DNA of 64,000 nt, taken from the NCBI RefSeq assembly GCF_002140975.2, contig NZ_CP147247.1:682001-746000 (forward strand), given 5' to 3'. The translations under genes and the position numbers were made by a program. Below, one piece after another: positions 9,517 to 17,915 of the stretch; the stretch's first letter is position 1; every line of letters begins with the position of its first letter. The notes beneath the pieces are model-generated. The model searched no databases. It was not told the origin of the DNA and saw nothing but the letters and a program-made list of their open reading frames with translations. The DNA is from Enterococcus sp. 9E7_DIV0242. GTDB taxonomy: Bacteria; Bacillota; Bacilli; Lactobacillales; Enterococcaceae.

Positions 9517-9536
9517 AGGCCTCAATTAAGAGGCCT
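9517..9536 (-). terminator. Weak hairpin after the zinc-ribbon gene
   Basis: AGGCCTC/GAGGCCT is a 7-bp perfect stem with a six-base loop, three bases past the small gene's stop at 9540. No T-run follows on the minus strand, so termination is possible but weak. Confidence 0.4.
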
Positions 9537-9539
9537 ATA

Positions 9540-9713
9540 CTATTTAGCTATTTCACTTTTGCATTTTGGGCATCGAAACACCCATTTATCTCCGTTTCGC
9601 TTACATGACACCACATCAATCTCTCGAGAAATAGCATTCCTAGATTTTTGTACTTCAAAAAGGTTGACTCCAGTAAAATTATGTCCACAATTACATTTAA
9701 TTTCCATGCACAT
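9540..9713 (-). CDS. Small zinc-ribbon-like protein (55-57 residues)
   Basis: A short reading frame with an AAGGA site upstream of ATG 9713 and a second in-frame ATG at 9707. The protein begins MEIKCNCGHNFTG and ends WVFRCPKCKSEIAK. The two cysteine pairs (CNC and CPKC) 40 residues apart look like a small zinc ribbon that could bind nucleic acid or a protein partner. It stands alone between the Cys-rich unknown and the carboxypeptidase region. Function is unknown; reality as a gene rests on the motif pair plus the ribosome binding site. Confidence 0.6.
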   Translation of the reverse strand: MCMEIKCNCGHNFTGVNLFEVQKSRNAISREIDVVSCKRNGDKWVFRCPKCKSEIAK

Positions 9714-9977
9714 CAAATCCTTCTTTTTTTGATTTGATTATACCACCAAATGAAAGCGTTTCAAACATAATTTTTAATCAAATTATAATCTTTAGATTAG
9801 AAATAGTTATAGCTTCAACTTGAATAAAGAAATTGAATACACTAACAGTGACTTATTGAAGATGAAATGCTTTCTTTACAGCTAAAAAACAATTAATTGA
9901 ACACTAAAAAAACTAGTTAACATCAGCTAAAGTAAAATATGCCAGGCATCTCTTTCTGTGTATTCTTCAACAAAAAA
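9714..9977. other. Non-coding spacer
   Basis: AT-rich stretch without a convincing gene on either strand. It holds a cre-like palindrome TGAAAGCGTTTCA at about 9749-9761, upstream of the zinc-ribbon gene. The palindrome is one base short of the normal CcpA site spacing, so I give it little weight. Confidence 0.4.
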
Positions 9978-10026
9978 CTTCTGATTTAGTAGTAGCCGTT
10001 GGATCTGGCCTCTGCTAAATCAGAAG
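9978..10026 (-). terminator. Terminator of the D,D-carboxypeptidase gene
   Basis: A perfect 12-bp inverted repeat (CTTCTGATTTAG at 9978-9989, CTAAATCAGAAG at 10015-10026) with a loop of about 25 bases. On the minus strand the stem runs into TTTTTTG, giving a classical terminator about 90 bases after dacA. The plus strand also has a T-rich tail, so it may act both ways. Confidence 0.75.
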
Positions 10027-10113
10027 AAATTCTTTTTATTCGAGCAGTGACTTTTGTTGGTTTAGCTGAATAAAGGATTACTATTAGTACAAATAATAGC
10101 TTTATACTAGTGC

Positions 10114-11586
10114 TTAATGCAACAAATTATTGAAAATGAACCAGATAATACCACCAAGAATACTTGCTGCTCCTAAAAGTCGACCAATTAATTTAAATCG
10201 TGAGTTTTTACGCCGTCTGCGAGAATAGCTTCCATCCTTCGAGGTTGAACGCATCGACTGAGCAATTAATAATAGAATGCCCCCTAAAACAACCAATGCC
10301 ACACTTATAGCATTTTCAATAGTTAGTAAATCTGTTAACTTAGATTTTGAAGCGGGCTTTGCGACACTTTCTTTTGAATCAGAAGCTGTTGGCTCACCCT
10401 TGTCCTCTGCAAGTGGTTGGTACGTAATTGCTAATGTTTGTAGCTTATCCGAAACGATTTGCAGACCGTTATCAACAATCATTTGATTATCCGCTACTCT
10501 TAAATTTGGTGTACTACCCTTCTTGGCAACACCATATAAATCTTGATCCAAGGTAACTTTTTGTCCATCCACTTCATGCAAACCAGCTGGTACTAGCTTT
10601 TGGTACTCATATTCTGCAAACATTTTTTCCAGCAACGCATTTCCGAAAGGATGACGATAATATTCTCCATCTTGATCAGACCAGTCACCTACACCCATGA
10701 TGACCTCGATCAATCGAGTCTCGCCACGCTTGGCCGTAGCAATATAGTTAAATCCAGCAGCCGGACTAGACCCCGTTTTCAGTCCATCAACACCTTCTAC
10801 CCCGTATTGAGCTCCCGGAATGGAATAATTATACGTTTCAAAAGTCTCTTCATAAGGTGTTCCTTCCATCGTCTTGACAACTGGTTGACTGGTAAATTCA
10901 AGAACCTCAGGATAATTGTTGATCAAATGATAAGTCATTATCGCTAAATCACGAGCAGTTGTCTGGTTTCCTGTAGATTGATCATAGCCTTCCGGGGTGT
11001 AGTAGCCCATAAAGCTTTGAGCAGAAGCCCCACTACAATTGAAGAATTTCGTATTCGTCATGCCCAACTCTTGTGCCTTCGCATTCATCCTATCGATAAA
11101 TGCACCGGCATTTTGCTCAGAAATCTGATTTGCCAACATCACTGTAGCGACATTCGATGATGGCACTGTCACCATATAAAGAAGATCACGGACTGGATAA
11201 GCAACTCCGGCAACAATATCATTATTGCTTATTTCAAAAATTTGACCAATTGCCTGATCCGTCTCACTAGCAACAATTTCTGTTTCCATGGACAACTGTC
11301 CTTGCTTAATTGCCTCCAAAACTAAATAAACCGTCATCATCTTCGTAATGCTGGCTGGGTCACGAATTTCATCCGGTTGATTCGCCCATAAAATCTGACC
11401 ATTACTGCCATCAATCACAATCGCTGCTTTCGGCTTATTAATATCCAAAACATCGTAGCCTGCCTGTCGAGTGATATCTAAAATATCCTCAAACTCTTCT
11501 CCGTGTACAGGTATAGGCAGAGCTAATAGAATCAAACTAACAATAACAACATAAAACACCCAAAAACCATTTCTTATTTTTTTCAA
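10114..11586 (-). CDS. dacA: D-alanyl-D-alanine carboxypeptidase (low-molecular-weight PBP)
   Basis: 490 residues with a hydrophobic signal segment (FWVFYVVIVSLILLALPIPVHG), a serine peptidase S11 domain with the three active-site motifs SITK (near residue 78), SSN and KTGSS (near 268), and a C-terminal membrane anchor (AISVALVVLGGILLLIA) followed by basic residues and a last hydrophobic stretch. It trims the terminal D-Ala of muropeptides at the outer membrane face, limiting cross-linking. The start is TTG 11586 with AAAAGGAG seven bases upstream. That site is the end of the first of eight 104-bp repeats filling the space to the PBP gene, so its expression may be set by this unusual leader. 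Confidence 0.93.
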   Translation of the reverse strand: MKKIRNGFWVFYVVIVSLILLALPIPVHGEEFEDILDITRQAGYDVLDINKPKAAIVIDGSNGQILWANQPDEIRDPASITKMMTVYLVLEAIKQGQLSMETEIVASETDQAIGQIFEISNNDIVAGVAYPVRDLLYMVTVPSSNVATVMLANQISEQNAGAFIDRMNAKAQELGMTNTKFFNCSGASAQSFMGYYTPEGYDQSTGNQTTARDLAIMTYHLINNYPEVLEFTSQPVVKTMEGTPYEETFETYNYSIPGAQYGVEGVDGLKTGSSPAAGFNYIATAKRGETRLIEVIMGVGDWSDQDGEYYRHPFGNALLEKMFAEYEYQKLVPAGLHEVDGQKVTLDQDLYGVAKKGSTPNLRVADNQMIVDNGLQIVSDKLQTLAITYQPLAEDKGEPTASDSKESVAKPASKSKLTDLLTIENAISVALVVLGGILLLIAQSMRSTSKDGSYSRRRRKNSRFKLIGRLLGAASILGGIIWFIFNNLLH

Positions 11587-11593
11587 ACTGACT

Positions 11594-12425
11594 CTCCTTT
11601 TATTTTTTGTGGAAAGTAGCCAAGTAATTGTCTACTTTCTTCATTTTGGTGGTTCGATGTCCATTATTCTAGCATTCTTAGTAAAAGAATAATGGCTCTC
11701 CTTTTATTTTTTGTAGCAAGCAGTCAAGTAATTGTCTACTTTCTTCAGTTTGGTGGTTCGATGTCCATTATTCTAGCATTCTTAGTAAAAGAATAATGGC
11801 TCTCCTTTTATTTTTTGTAGCAAGTAGTCAAGTAATTGCCGGCTTGCTTCATTTTCATGGTCCGATAGCTATTTCCCTAGAGTTCTTGGTAAAAGGGAAA
11901 TAGTCCTCCTTTTATTTTTTGTAGCAAGCAGTCAAGTAATTGTCTACTTTCTTCAGTTTGGTGGTTCGATGTCCATTATTCTAGCATTCTTAGTAAAAGA
12001 ATAATAACTTTCCTTTTATTTATTGTGGAAAGCAGTCAAGTAATTGCCGGCTTGCTTCATTTTCGTGGTCCGATAGCTATTTCCCTAGGGTTCTTGGTAA
12101 AAGGGAAATAGTCCTCCTTTTATTTTTTGTGGAAAGTAGCCAAGTAATTGTCTACTTTCTTCATTTTGGTGGTTCGATGTCCATTATTCTAGCATTCTTG
12201 ATAAAAGAATAATGGCTCTCCTTTTATTTTTTGTAGCAAGCAGTCAAGTAATTGCCGGCTTGCTTCATTTTCATGGTTCGATAGCTATTTCCCTAGGATT
12301 CTTGGTAAAAGGGAAATAGTTCTCCTTTATATTTGTTGAGAAAAGTGGTCAGGTAGCCGGTTACTTTTTTACGTTTATCCTTTGTATCCATTATTTTTGT
12401 ATTCTTGATAAACGAATTGCTAACT
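11594..12425 (-). repeat. Eight tandem 104-bp repeats in the dacA upstream region
   Basis: Units begin at 11594, 11698, 11802, 11906, 12010, 12114, 12218 and 12322, an exact 104-base period. Read on the minus strand each of the first seven has a hairpin, a variable segment with a second possible stem, and the end AAAATAAAAGGAG (small variations). Two subtypes occur: A (units 1, 2, 4, 6; hairpin arm CCATTATTCT) and B (units 3, 5, 7; arm CTATTTCCCT). Unit 8 is strongly diverged and is the 5'-most copy relative to dacA. The SD-like end of unit 1 is the actual dacA ribosome binding site. It is not a CRISPR: there are no unique spacers between short repeats. Confidence 0.93.
12293..12391 (-). CDS. 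Possible 32-residue peptide in the diverged repeat unit
   Basis: From ATG 12391 a frame of 32 codons runs to TAG 12293, beginning MDTKDKRKKVTGYLTTFLNK. The stretch KKV-x-x-YL-x-T aligns with short frames in the other units (MKKVDNYLATFHKK, MKMKQAGNYLTTCYKK). No ribosome binding site is visible upstream, so translation is doubtful. It may be the ancestral form from which the other units decayed. Confidence 0.25.
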   Translation of the reverse strand: MDTKDKRKKVTGYLTTFLNKYKGELFPFYQES

Positions 12426-12673
12426 CATTTATACTATATCGAGCAAAAAAACTCACTTATTAGTTTAGCATATTCCGTATGATAATAGAACATGGTTTTA
12501 GCCAAAAATCCACTAGAATATCAGAAAAAATGAGCTAAAAAGAACAACATTGTGATTCGAATTTCTATTAAAAATATCCTTTTTCATTCTTGAGGATGTC
12601 TATTTTTCTTAGGTATTCAACACAACTAGACGATCTCGGTATGTTGTCTCTATCATTTACTTTAAAGGAAGAT
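12426..12673. other. Non-coding spacer after the PBP gene
   Basis: About 250 AT-rich bases between the repeat array and the PBP stop. A TATAGTATAAAT tract near 12430 on the minus strand could be a -10 region for transcription into the array and dacA, but no good -35 is visible. An ATCCT/AGGAT mini-hairpin near 12571-12595 might weakly end the PBP transcript. Confidence 0.35.
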
Positions 12674-14470
12674 TTAATGATTCTCTCTGAGAGTCATAGC
12701 ACGTGTCAACAATTGATTAGAAACAGTTGAAATAATATCATTTGCTGTTGTGCCATCTAAAGTCGGTGCTTTGATTGTCATATAAAAAATGTATTTAGGA
12801 TTTTCTCTTGGCGCAATTTGCACTACAGAGTGAAGGTAGCTTTGTTTGTTGTAAATACCGTTTTCGGAGAATTCGGCTGTTCCGGTTTTAGCAGCAGTGC
12901 TTATTCCATCAATAGCGTACTGTTTCCCCGTTCCATATTCAGAATCATTGACCACATCGCCCATGTATTCTAACACCTTGTTTGAAACCTCTTTTGAGAT
13001 TGGTGTTCCCACAATTTCCGGATTAGTAACCTCTTCCGTGCCATCCGGATAAATGATCTTGTCTATCAAATAGGGCTTCATCATATTCCCATCATTTGCT
13101 ATTGCTGTGTAGGCTTGCTGCATCTGTAAATGTGTTACCCCAATTGCCTGACCGTAAGAGGTCATTGCTCTGTCAACCGGTGTTCCAGTCTGAATTGTAC
13201 CAGAAAGTTCATTAGTCACTTTAATATCTGTCGGTTTCAAAAAGCCAAATGCCTGAATATACTCTTGCCATTTTTCCGGCATACGCTCTTCAAGCGTAAC
13301 CATACCAACATTACTTGACCAAGCCAGTGCTTGTCGAAAGGTCATTTCCCCTTTTCCCTCACCATTATTCCAATCATTAATTAAAACATCATAGAACTCT
13401 AAATCCCCTGAAAGAAAGCGTTCATTCTCATCATAGATCCCTTCCGACATTGCTGCAGCAATTGTAAAAGGCTTCATCGTTGATCCAGGTTCATACTCAT
13501 CCTCTGTCAATAGGTTCAGCCATATCGCACTTTCTTCATCTAATCCTTTTAATGTTTCCGGTTCAAAGGTTGGTCGTTGTGACAAGGCTAATAGTTTGCC
13601 CGTCTCAGCTTCCATTAAGCTTGCTGTAATTAGTTGAGGTTCATATTTTTCTGTTGTTTCTTGTAATAGCTCCTCCAGCTTAAGCTGCAAAATACTATCT
13701 ATAGTCGTGACGATCTTAGCACCGTCTTGAGCAGGCTCTATCACTTGCTCTGTTCCCGGTATGCTGTTTTGATTTTTATCTTTTTTATAAATTACGGAGC
13801 CTTCCTTTCCCTTTAGTACCTCATCATAAGTCGCTTCAATCCCCATCATCCCTATTTCTTCTTGTTCCACTATGCTTGTATAGCCCAAAAAGTAAGAAGC
13901 GAATCGGCCATTTAGATATAAACGCTTTTTGCCTTCTCTAAAGTAAATACCAGAAATCTCTTTTTTCTCCAACTCATCCTCGATTTTATTTTTTACCTCA
14001 AAGTTAAGGCCGTTTCCTTTCTCGCCAAACTCCACCGTTGTAATCAGCTTTCCCTCTTCATTCTTTTGAGGAGTCAGCTGCTTTAAAACCAAATTTTTTT
14101 CAATCAGAGCTTGCTCATGAAGAATAGTCGCAATTGCTTCTTTATGTTCTTCTTGCACGTATAATTTTGTGCCATCTACTTGTACATACTCTTCATCTAA
14201 TACCGCATACACAGAAAATGAAACAGAGTCTTCCGCCAATATATTGCCAGAAGCATCTAAAATACTCCCTCTTTTCGCTGAAATCTTATCCATCCCATTA
14301 TATAAATCTTTCGTTTTTTCTTTTAAAGATACCCCTGCAACCTTCCCGCTACCAACGATCTTGATCAACCGACCAGCGACTAAGGCAAACACCAACAACG
14401 TAGCCCCTAATAAAATAATTCCTACCATCTTCCTATTTTTCTGTGGGCTATACTTATTTTTCAGTTTCAT
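12674..14470 (-). CDS. Class B penicillin-binding protein (transpeptidase)
   Basis: 598 residues from ATG 14470, chosen because GAGGTG lies about seven bases upstream; a GTG 11 codons earlier has no site. After a short basic tail there is one membrane anchor (MVGIILLGATLLVFALVAGRL), the PBP dimer domain beginning SAKRGSILDASGNILAEDS, and the transpeptidase domain with STMK (near residue 328), SSN (near 385) and KTGTAEF (near 526). It cross-links peptidoglycan on the cell surface and resembles FtsI/PBP2X-type enzymes but has no PASTA repeats at the C terminus. The D,D-carboxypeptidase follows on the same strand after the repeat array. Confidence 0.9.
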   Translation of the reverse strand: MKLKNKYSPQKNRKMVGIILLGATLLVFALVAGRLIKIVGSGKVAGVSLKEKTKDLYNGMDKISAKRGSILDASGNILAEDSVSFSVYAVLDEEYVQVDGTKLYVQEEHKEAIATILHEQALIEKNLVLKQLTPQKNEEGKLITTVEFGEKGNGLNFEVKNKIEDELEKKEISGIYFREGKKRLYLNGRFASYFLGYTSIVEQEEIGMMGIEATYDEVLKGKEGSVIYKKDKNQNSIPGTEQVIEPAQDGAKIVTTIDSILQLKLEELLQETTEKYEPQLITASLMEAETGKLLALSQRPTFEPETLKGLDEESAIWLNLLTEDEYEPGSTMKPFTIAAAMSEGIYDENERFLSGDLEFYDVLINDWNNGEGKGEMTFRQALAWSSNVGMVTLEERMPEKWQEYIQAFGFLKPTDIKVTNELSGTIQTGTPVDRAMTSYGQAIGVTHLQMQQAYTAIANDGNMMKPYLIDKIIYPDGTEEVTNPEIVGTPISKEVSNKVLEYMGDVVNDSEYGTGKQYAIDGISTAAKTGTAEFSENGIYNKQSYLHSVVQIAPRENPKYIFYMTIKAPTLDGTTANDIISTVSNQLLTRAMTLRENH

Positions 14471-14657
14471 CCATACACCTCTAACCTTTTTATTTTCATT
14501 CACTTTTTTTAGGGCTTATTTCTATTCTATCATTAACTACAAGGGAAAGAACACCTCAAAATAGTAGTCATTTCCAGAATATTCTATTATTGATCGACAG
14601 CCAAAAAGTTATATAAAAACATCCTCTGAATTTTTATAGCGAATGACACACAAATAA

Positions 14658-14684
14658 GCAGGTCTCAAAATCAGAGAGACCTGC
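14658..14684 (-). terminator. Terminator of the GNAT gene
   Basis: GCAGGTCTC and GAGACCTGC form a 9-bp perfect stem with a nine-base loop, followed on the minus strand by TTATTT. It lies 35 bases past the acetyltransferase stop. Confidence 0.7.
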
Positions 14685-14718
14685 TGTCAATTTTTCTTCT
14701 GTTCTATAGACGTACTGT

Positions 14719-15168
14719 CTAAATATTCCTTAGTTCTTTTCTATAAACAACCATTCTTCGTCCAAAAATATCTTCTGCTTCACCTATTTTTTTATAATCC
14801 ATCCGCTCATATAACCCTTGATGCTGAGAAACGATGTATACTTTTGAAAAACCGGCTACTATCAATTGCTCTTCTGCTTTAGAAACTAAAGCTTGACTAA
14901 GGTGCTGTCCTCTATACTTTGGATCAACATAAACAGTTGCAATATATGGCGTGTATGTCAACGTTTCTACGATATCCTGCTTCACATACGAGCAAAAACC
15001 AGCCAACTCCTCTTGATCGAATACAGCAATAACGCCTTCCCAATCATTAAAGGCCTCTTTGCGCATAGTACCTGCTAAATAATGAGCAGCTTCCCATTCT
15101 TTTTCATCGATCTTTTTAGCTATACTCTGCCAAGCTTGATCCTTCGGTCGAACATTCTGCCAGTCCAT
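14719..15168 (-). CDS. GNAT-family N-acetyltransferase
   Basis: 149 residues from ATG 15168 with AAAGGAGAG upstream. The acetyl-CoA fold is seen in IAVFDQEELAGFCSYV, then IATVYVDPKYRGQHLSQALVSKAEEQ, where the R/Q-x-x-G-x-G/A loop (RGQHLSQAL) binds the pyrophosphate of acetyl-CoA, and GLYERMDYKKIGE near the end. The acceptor is unknown. It is monocistronic, with its own terminator. Confidence 0.8.
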   Translation of the reverse strand: MDWQNVRPKDQAWQSIAKKIDEKEWEAAHYLAGTMRKEAFNDWEGVIAVFDQEELAGFCSYVKQDIVETLTYTPYIATVYVDPKYRGQHLSQALVSKAEEQLIVAGFSKVYIVSQHQGLYERMDYKKIGEAEDIFGRRMVVYRKELRNI

Positions 15169-15407
15169 TTTTGCTTATCTCTCCTTTGTTACTCTCTCTG
15201 TCATTCATTTAATCATACACCTGACTAAGAGTGGATAACTAATGAAAAGCATACAGTTCGTCCCAATCAAGATGTCTTTCATAAGGCGAACGACAGCACC
15301 TCCATTCCACCTAATAAACGGGATTAAGAAACTTGATTCGTTCACATGTTTCTCACAAAGAATAGGAGTGGAAACTAAAAAGGCAATGTGCATGTTCTCC
15401 AACGAAC

Positions 15408-16310
15408 TTACCTATCATGATGTTCATTCACTAACTCATAAATCGCACCCAGTAAGTTGGATTTATTAGCAAAGCAACAGGGTTCAATGTCTATCTCCGA
15501 TAACGTTTTCTTCATCAAAGGATTGTTCTCTCTAATTTTCAAATACTGTTTATTGACTTCCTTTAGCAATAACGGCTGTGAGCTGATCCCTCCGCCAATT
15601 ACCACTTTTTCACTATCTAATACCGCTTGAAGATTAATGACTAAACCAGCGATTTTGCGGCAATATTCCTCAAATAAAGAAAGGATTTTCGGATTCTTTT
15701 TTTCCAATTCAGCAAATACAAGCCGACCATCATGCTCATTCGTATTTCCCAGTATACGGCATGCCTGTTTAACAAATTTTACAGCAGAAAGAGAGGCACC
15801 GACCAACGGGTAGTTGTCTGCTCCATCTGAACTATTTACCATAAAACTCAACTCACCTGCTTGAAAGTGGCTCCCGTTCAACAATCTCCCATCAACAATA
15901 ATACCGCCACCAACACCAGTACCCAGAACAATGGCTGCACCATTGCGAATGTTCCTAAGATTTCCCAGCCAAAGCTCTGCAAGAACAGCCGCTTTTCCAT
16001 CATTCAATACACAACAAGGCAACTGATAATGTTCTTCTATATATTGCTTGAGTGATAGACCGTGTAGATAGGGAAGTGATCCGCCATAAGAAATTTCTCC
16101 TGTCTGACCATTGATTTTCCCAGGACAGCTGATTCCAACCCCAGAAAAGGAGACAGCTGTTGTCTTTAATAAGTGATCAATTAATGCATAGAGCGCTGCA
16201 GCATCTTTGGGTGTCTCGATTTTATCGGTCGTCCTTATCTTTCCTTCTTGATCGATGATGGCAGATTTAGTAAATGTTCCACCAATATCCAAACTTAAGT
16301 AGTTATCCAG
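15408..16310 (-). CDS. ROK-family sugar kinase/regulator-like protein
   Basis: About 300 residues if translation begins at CTG 16310, nine bases after AGGAAG. The only conventional start (TTG 16292) would remove the first beta strand of the phosphate-binding motif LSLDIGGTFTKSAI, so the CTG is preferred. ATP-binding and ROK signatures are present (GTGVGGGIIVDGRLLNGSHFQAGELS). The CxCGxxGC zinc motif of many ROK proteins is missing and no DNA-binding domain is present, so a glucokinase- or beta-glucoside-kinase-like enzyme is more likely than a repressor. It is the last gene of the ABC importer operon and may phosphorylate the released sugar. Confidence 0.8.
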   Translation of the reverse strand: MDNYLSLDIGGTFTKSAIIDQEGKIRTTDKIETPKDAAALYALIDHLLKTTAVSFSGVGISCPGKINGQTGEISYGGSLPYLHGLSLKQYIEEHYQLPCCVLNDGKAAVLAELWLGNLRNIRNGAAIVLGTGVGGGIIVDGRLLNGSHFQAGELSFMVNSSDGADNYPLVGASLSAVKFVKQACRILGNTNEHDGRLVFAELEKKNPKILSLFEEYCRKIAGLVINLQAVLDSEKVVIGGGISSQPLLLKEVNKQYLKIRENNPLMKKTLSEIDIEPCCFANKSNLLGAIYELVNEHHDR

Positions 16311-16345
16311 TAGGAGTCACTTCCTTTCTCCTCAAAAAAATTCCT

Positions 16346-17908
16346 TCATTCAAACTCGTACGTTCTTAATAAATAACATGGCGTACAGCTCCATGCATGG
16401 CAATAGCTGTTGATCATTGCATCTCCATAGGGGGATAGATCAGGTGCTTCAGGATTGTACACCTCCCAAAATGTATCAGCCCCCGCATGGATCATGCCGC
16501 CCCAATAGCTTTTCAGTAGTTCAACTGCTTGTTGTTGAAAGCCTTCTTGGAACAGTGCCTCTACGTAGTGATGATACATATAAGGGGTGTTACAGCCAAC
16601 CATCTTATTAGCTCTCTCTAAGGTTTTAATCAGCACACTCCTTCTAAATGTCTCATCCCCTACCTCAGCTAGGACCATCCAAGTTTGAGAGGCAATGGAT
16701 CGTTGGTTGGTCTTAGGATCAATAAATAATTGTTGCTCCTCTTGATAATACTCCTTCAAAGCATACTGTTCCAGAAGTTCTATTAAGCAATTCGTCTCAG
16801 CAAATAAGTCTTTGTCTCTTTTTAGTTCTGCTAATTTTCTTAACTTTTTATAGGAATAGATAAAAATCCCTTGAATCGCTACTTGTTTATCCAGCTCATC
16901 ATTCCAATCAATAAATGCCCACCAGCCCGAAGGAGGTTCCACCTTTCCAGAGGAGTGTATCGCTTTTTGTAGTAAGCTTCCCTGTGCAACAGCGATTGGA
17001 TAAAGTTCGTCTAAGGTTTCAGCATCCTGTGTTTCTTGGAAGTACTGCAACAGCGTATCAATGAAAAATAGACTATAGTCAGCTAGAAATGTATCATCCG
17101 GAATCAATACCGGTTCCGTAAAAACATTAGCAGAAACTTGTCCCTCATCCGTCGTTTTTGCAGCAAAAAGATAGAGGCATTTTTTTACCAGTTCCGTGGC
17201 ATGAAAAGTTTTATAGTTAGCTAAGGCTTGTAACCGCAGATCCCCTAACCATAAACGCCGATCCCGCTTTGGCCCATCCTCGAAAACCTCCTGCATACAT
17301 TGCGCCAACGTTTTTTGAGCTACTAAATCAATTTTTTTCAGCAATTCATCCTCTGTTTCCAACGACTTGAATGCATCCGGATCAGCAGAGCTTTCCGTTT
17401 TACAGGTCAACGATAACCAGATATGGTATTTAGGTGACGTATCTATCACTTCTATTTTAGCAAAACGAAAAGCGAAGCGGCGTTTCAACTCCAAAGTACT
17501 TGGTAAAACATCCAATGTTAACAGCTCTTCTTGAAGCCACGAAGAACTCAGTTCCCCATGATAGCTTTCAAAAGGCCGCTGGACCTCTTCCAGTGTTTCT
17601 CCAAAAGAGAGCTTTAGCTTCACTGGTGCATCAGGCGGACTCCCTACAGAGCGAATCGATAAAGAAACACGTCCTACACAATGGTCTCCAAAATCAAGAA
17701 TCGTTGTACTTTTGCGCTGTAGCTCCAGACCCGTCGCAGAATCATAATGAAGCCCTTTTTCCGAAAGTCGATTTACGGTAGATTCAATAGCATAAGCTTT
17801 GTTTGGTGCCACTGTTCGATGGTATTTTTCTATAGGGATCTGAGTCAATTTTTGCATAAATAGCTCGTTAGTGGTAAATGAAATATCCGTATTTTTTTGA
17901 AACTCCAT
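16346..17908 (-). CDS. Six-hairpin glycosidase, GH78 alpha-L-rhamnosidase-like
   Basis: 520 residues, without a signal peptide. An N-terminal beta domain (to about residue 170) is followed by an (alpha/alpha)6 barrel. The segment FEDGPKRDRRLWLGDLRLQA near 205 matches the GH78 active-site region (DCPxRDExxxWxGD), and GWWAFIDWNDELD supplies further conserved Trp/Asp residues. At 520 residues it is shorter than typical rhamnosidases, so substrate may differ. It lies eight bases after the YesL-like gene in the ABC importer operon and probably cleaves the imported oligosaccharide in the cytoplasm. The family is fairly certain, the sugar is not. Confidence 0.72.
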   Translation of the reverse strand: MEFQKNTDISFTTNELFMQKLTQIPIEKYHRTVAPNKAYAIESTVNRLSEKGLHYDSATGLELQRKSTTILDFGDHCVGRVSLSIRSVGSPPDAPVKLKLSFGETLEEVQRPFESYHGELSSSWLQEELLTLDVLPSTLELKRRFAFRFAKIEVIDTSPKYHIWLSLTCKTESSADPDAFKSLETEDELLKKIDLVAQKTLAQCMQEVFEDGPKRDRRLWLGDLRLQALANYKTFHATELVKKCLYLFAAKTTDEGQVSANVFTEPVLIPDDTFLADYSLFFIDTLLQYFQETQDAETLDELYPIAVAQGSLLQKAIHSSGKVEPPSGWWAFIDWNDELDKQVAIQGIFIYSYKKLRKLAELKRDKDLFAETNCLIELLEQYALKEYYQEEQQLFIDPKTNQRSIASQTWMVLAEVGDETFRRSVLIKTLERANKMVGCNTPYMYHHYVEALFQEGFQQQAVELLKSYWGGMIHAGADTFWEVYNPEAPDLSPYGDAMINSYCHAWSCTPCYLLRTYEFE

Positions 17909-17915
17909 TCTATTT

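Noticed and set aside
9749..9761. CcpA cre site TGAAAGCGTTTCA
   Set aside because: It is a palindrome of 13 bases; true cre sites have a 14-base core with central CG, so the right half is out of register.
11594..12425. CRISPR array
   Set aside because: Whole 104-base units are repeated without unique spacers; no cas genes are nearby; each unit carries SD-like and hairpin elements.
15205..15402. 65-codon minus-strand frame between the ROK and GNAT genes
   Set aside because: No ribosome binding site, no recognisable motif; likely chance.
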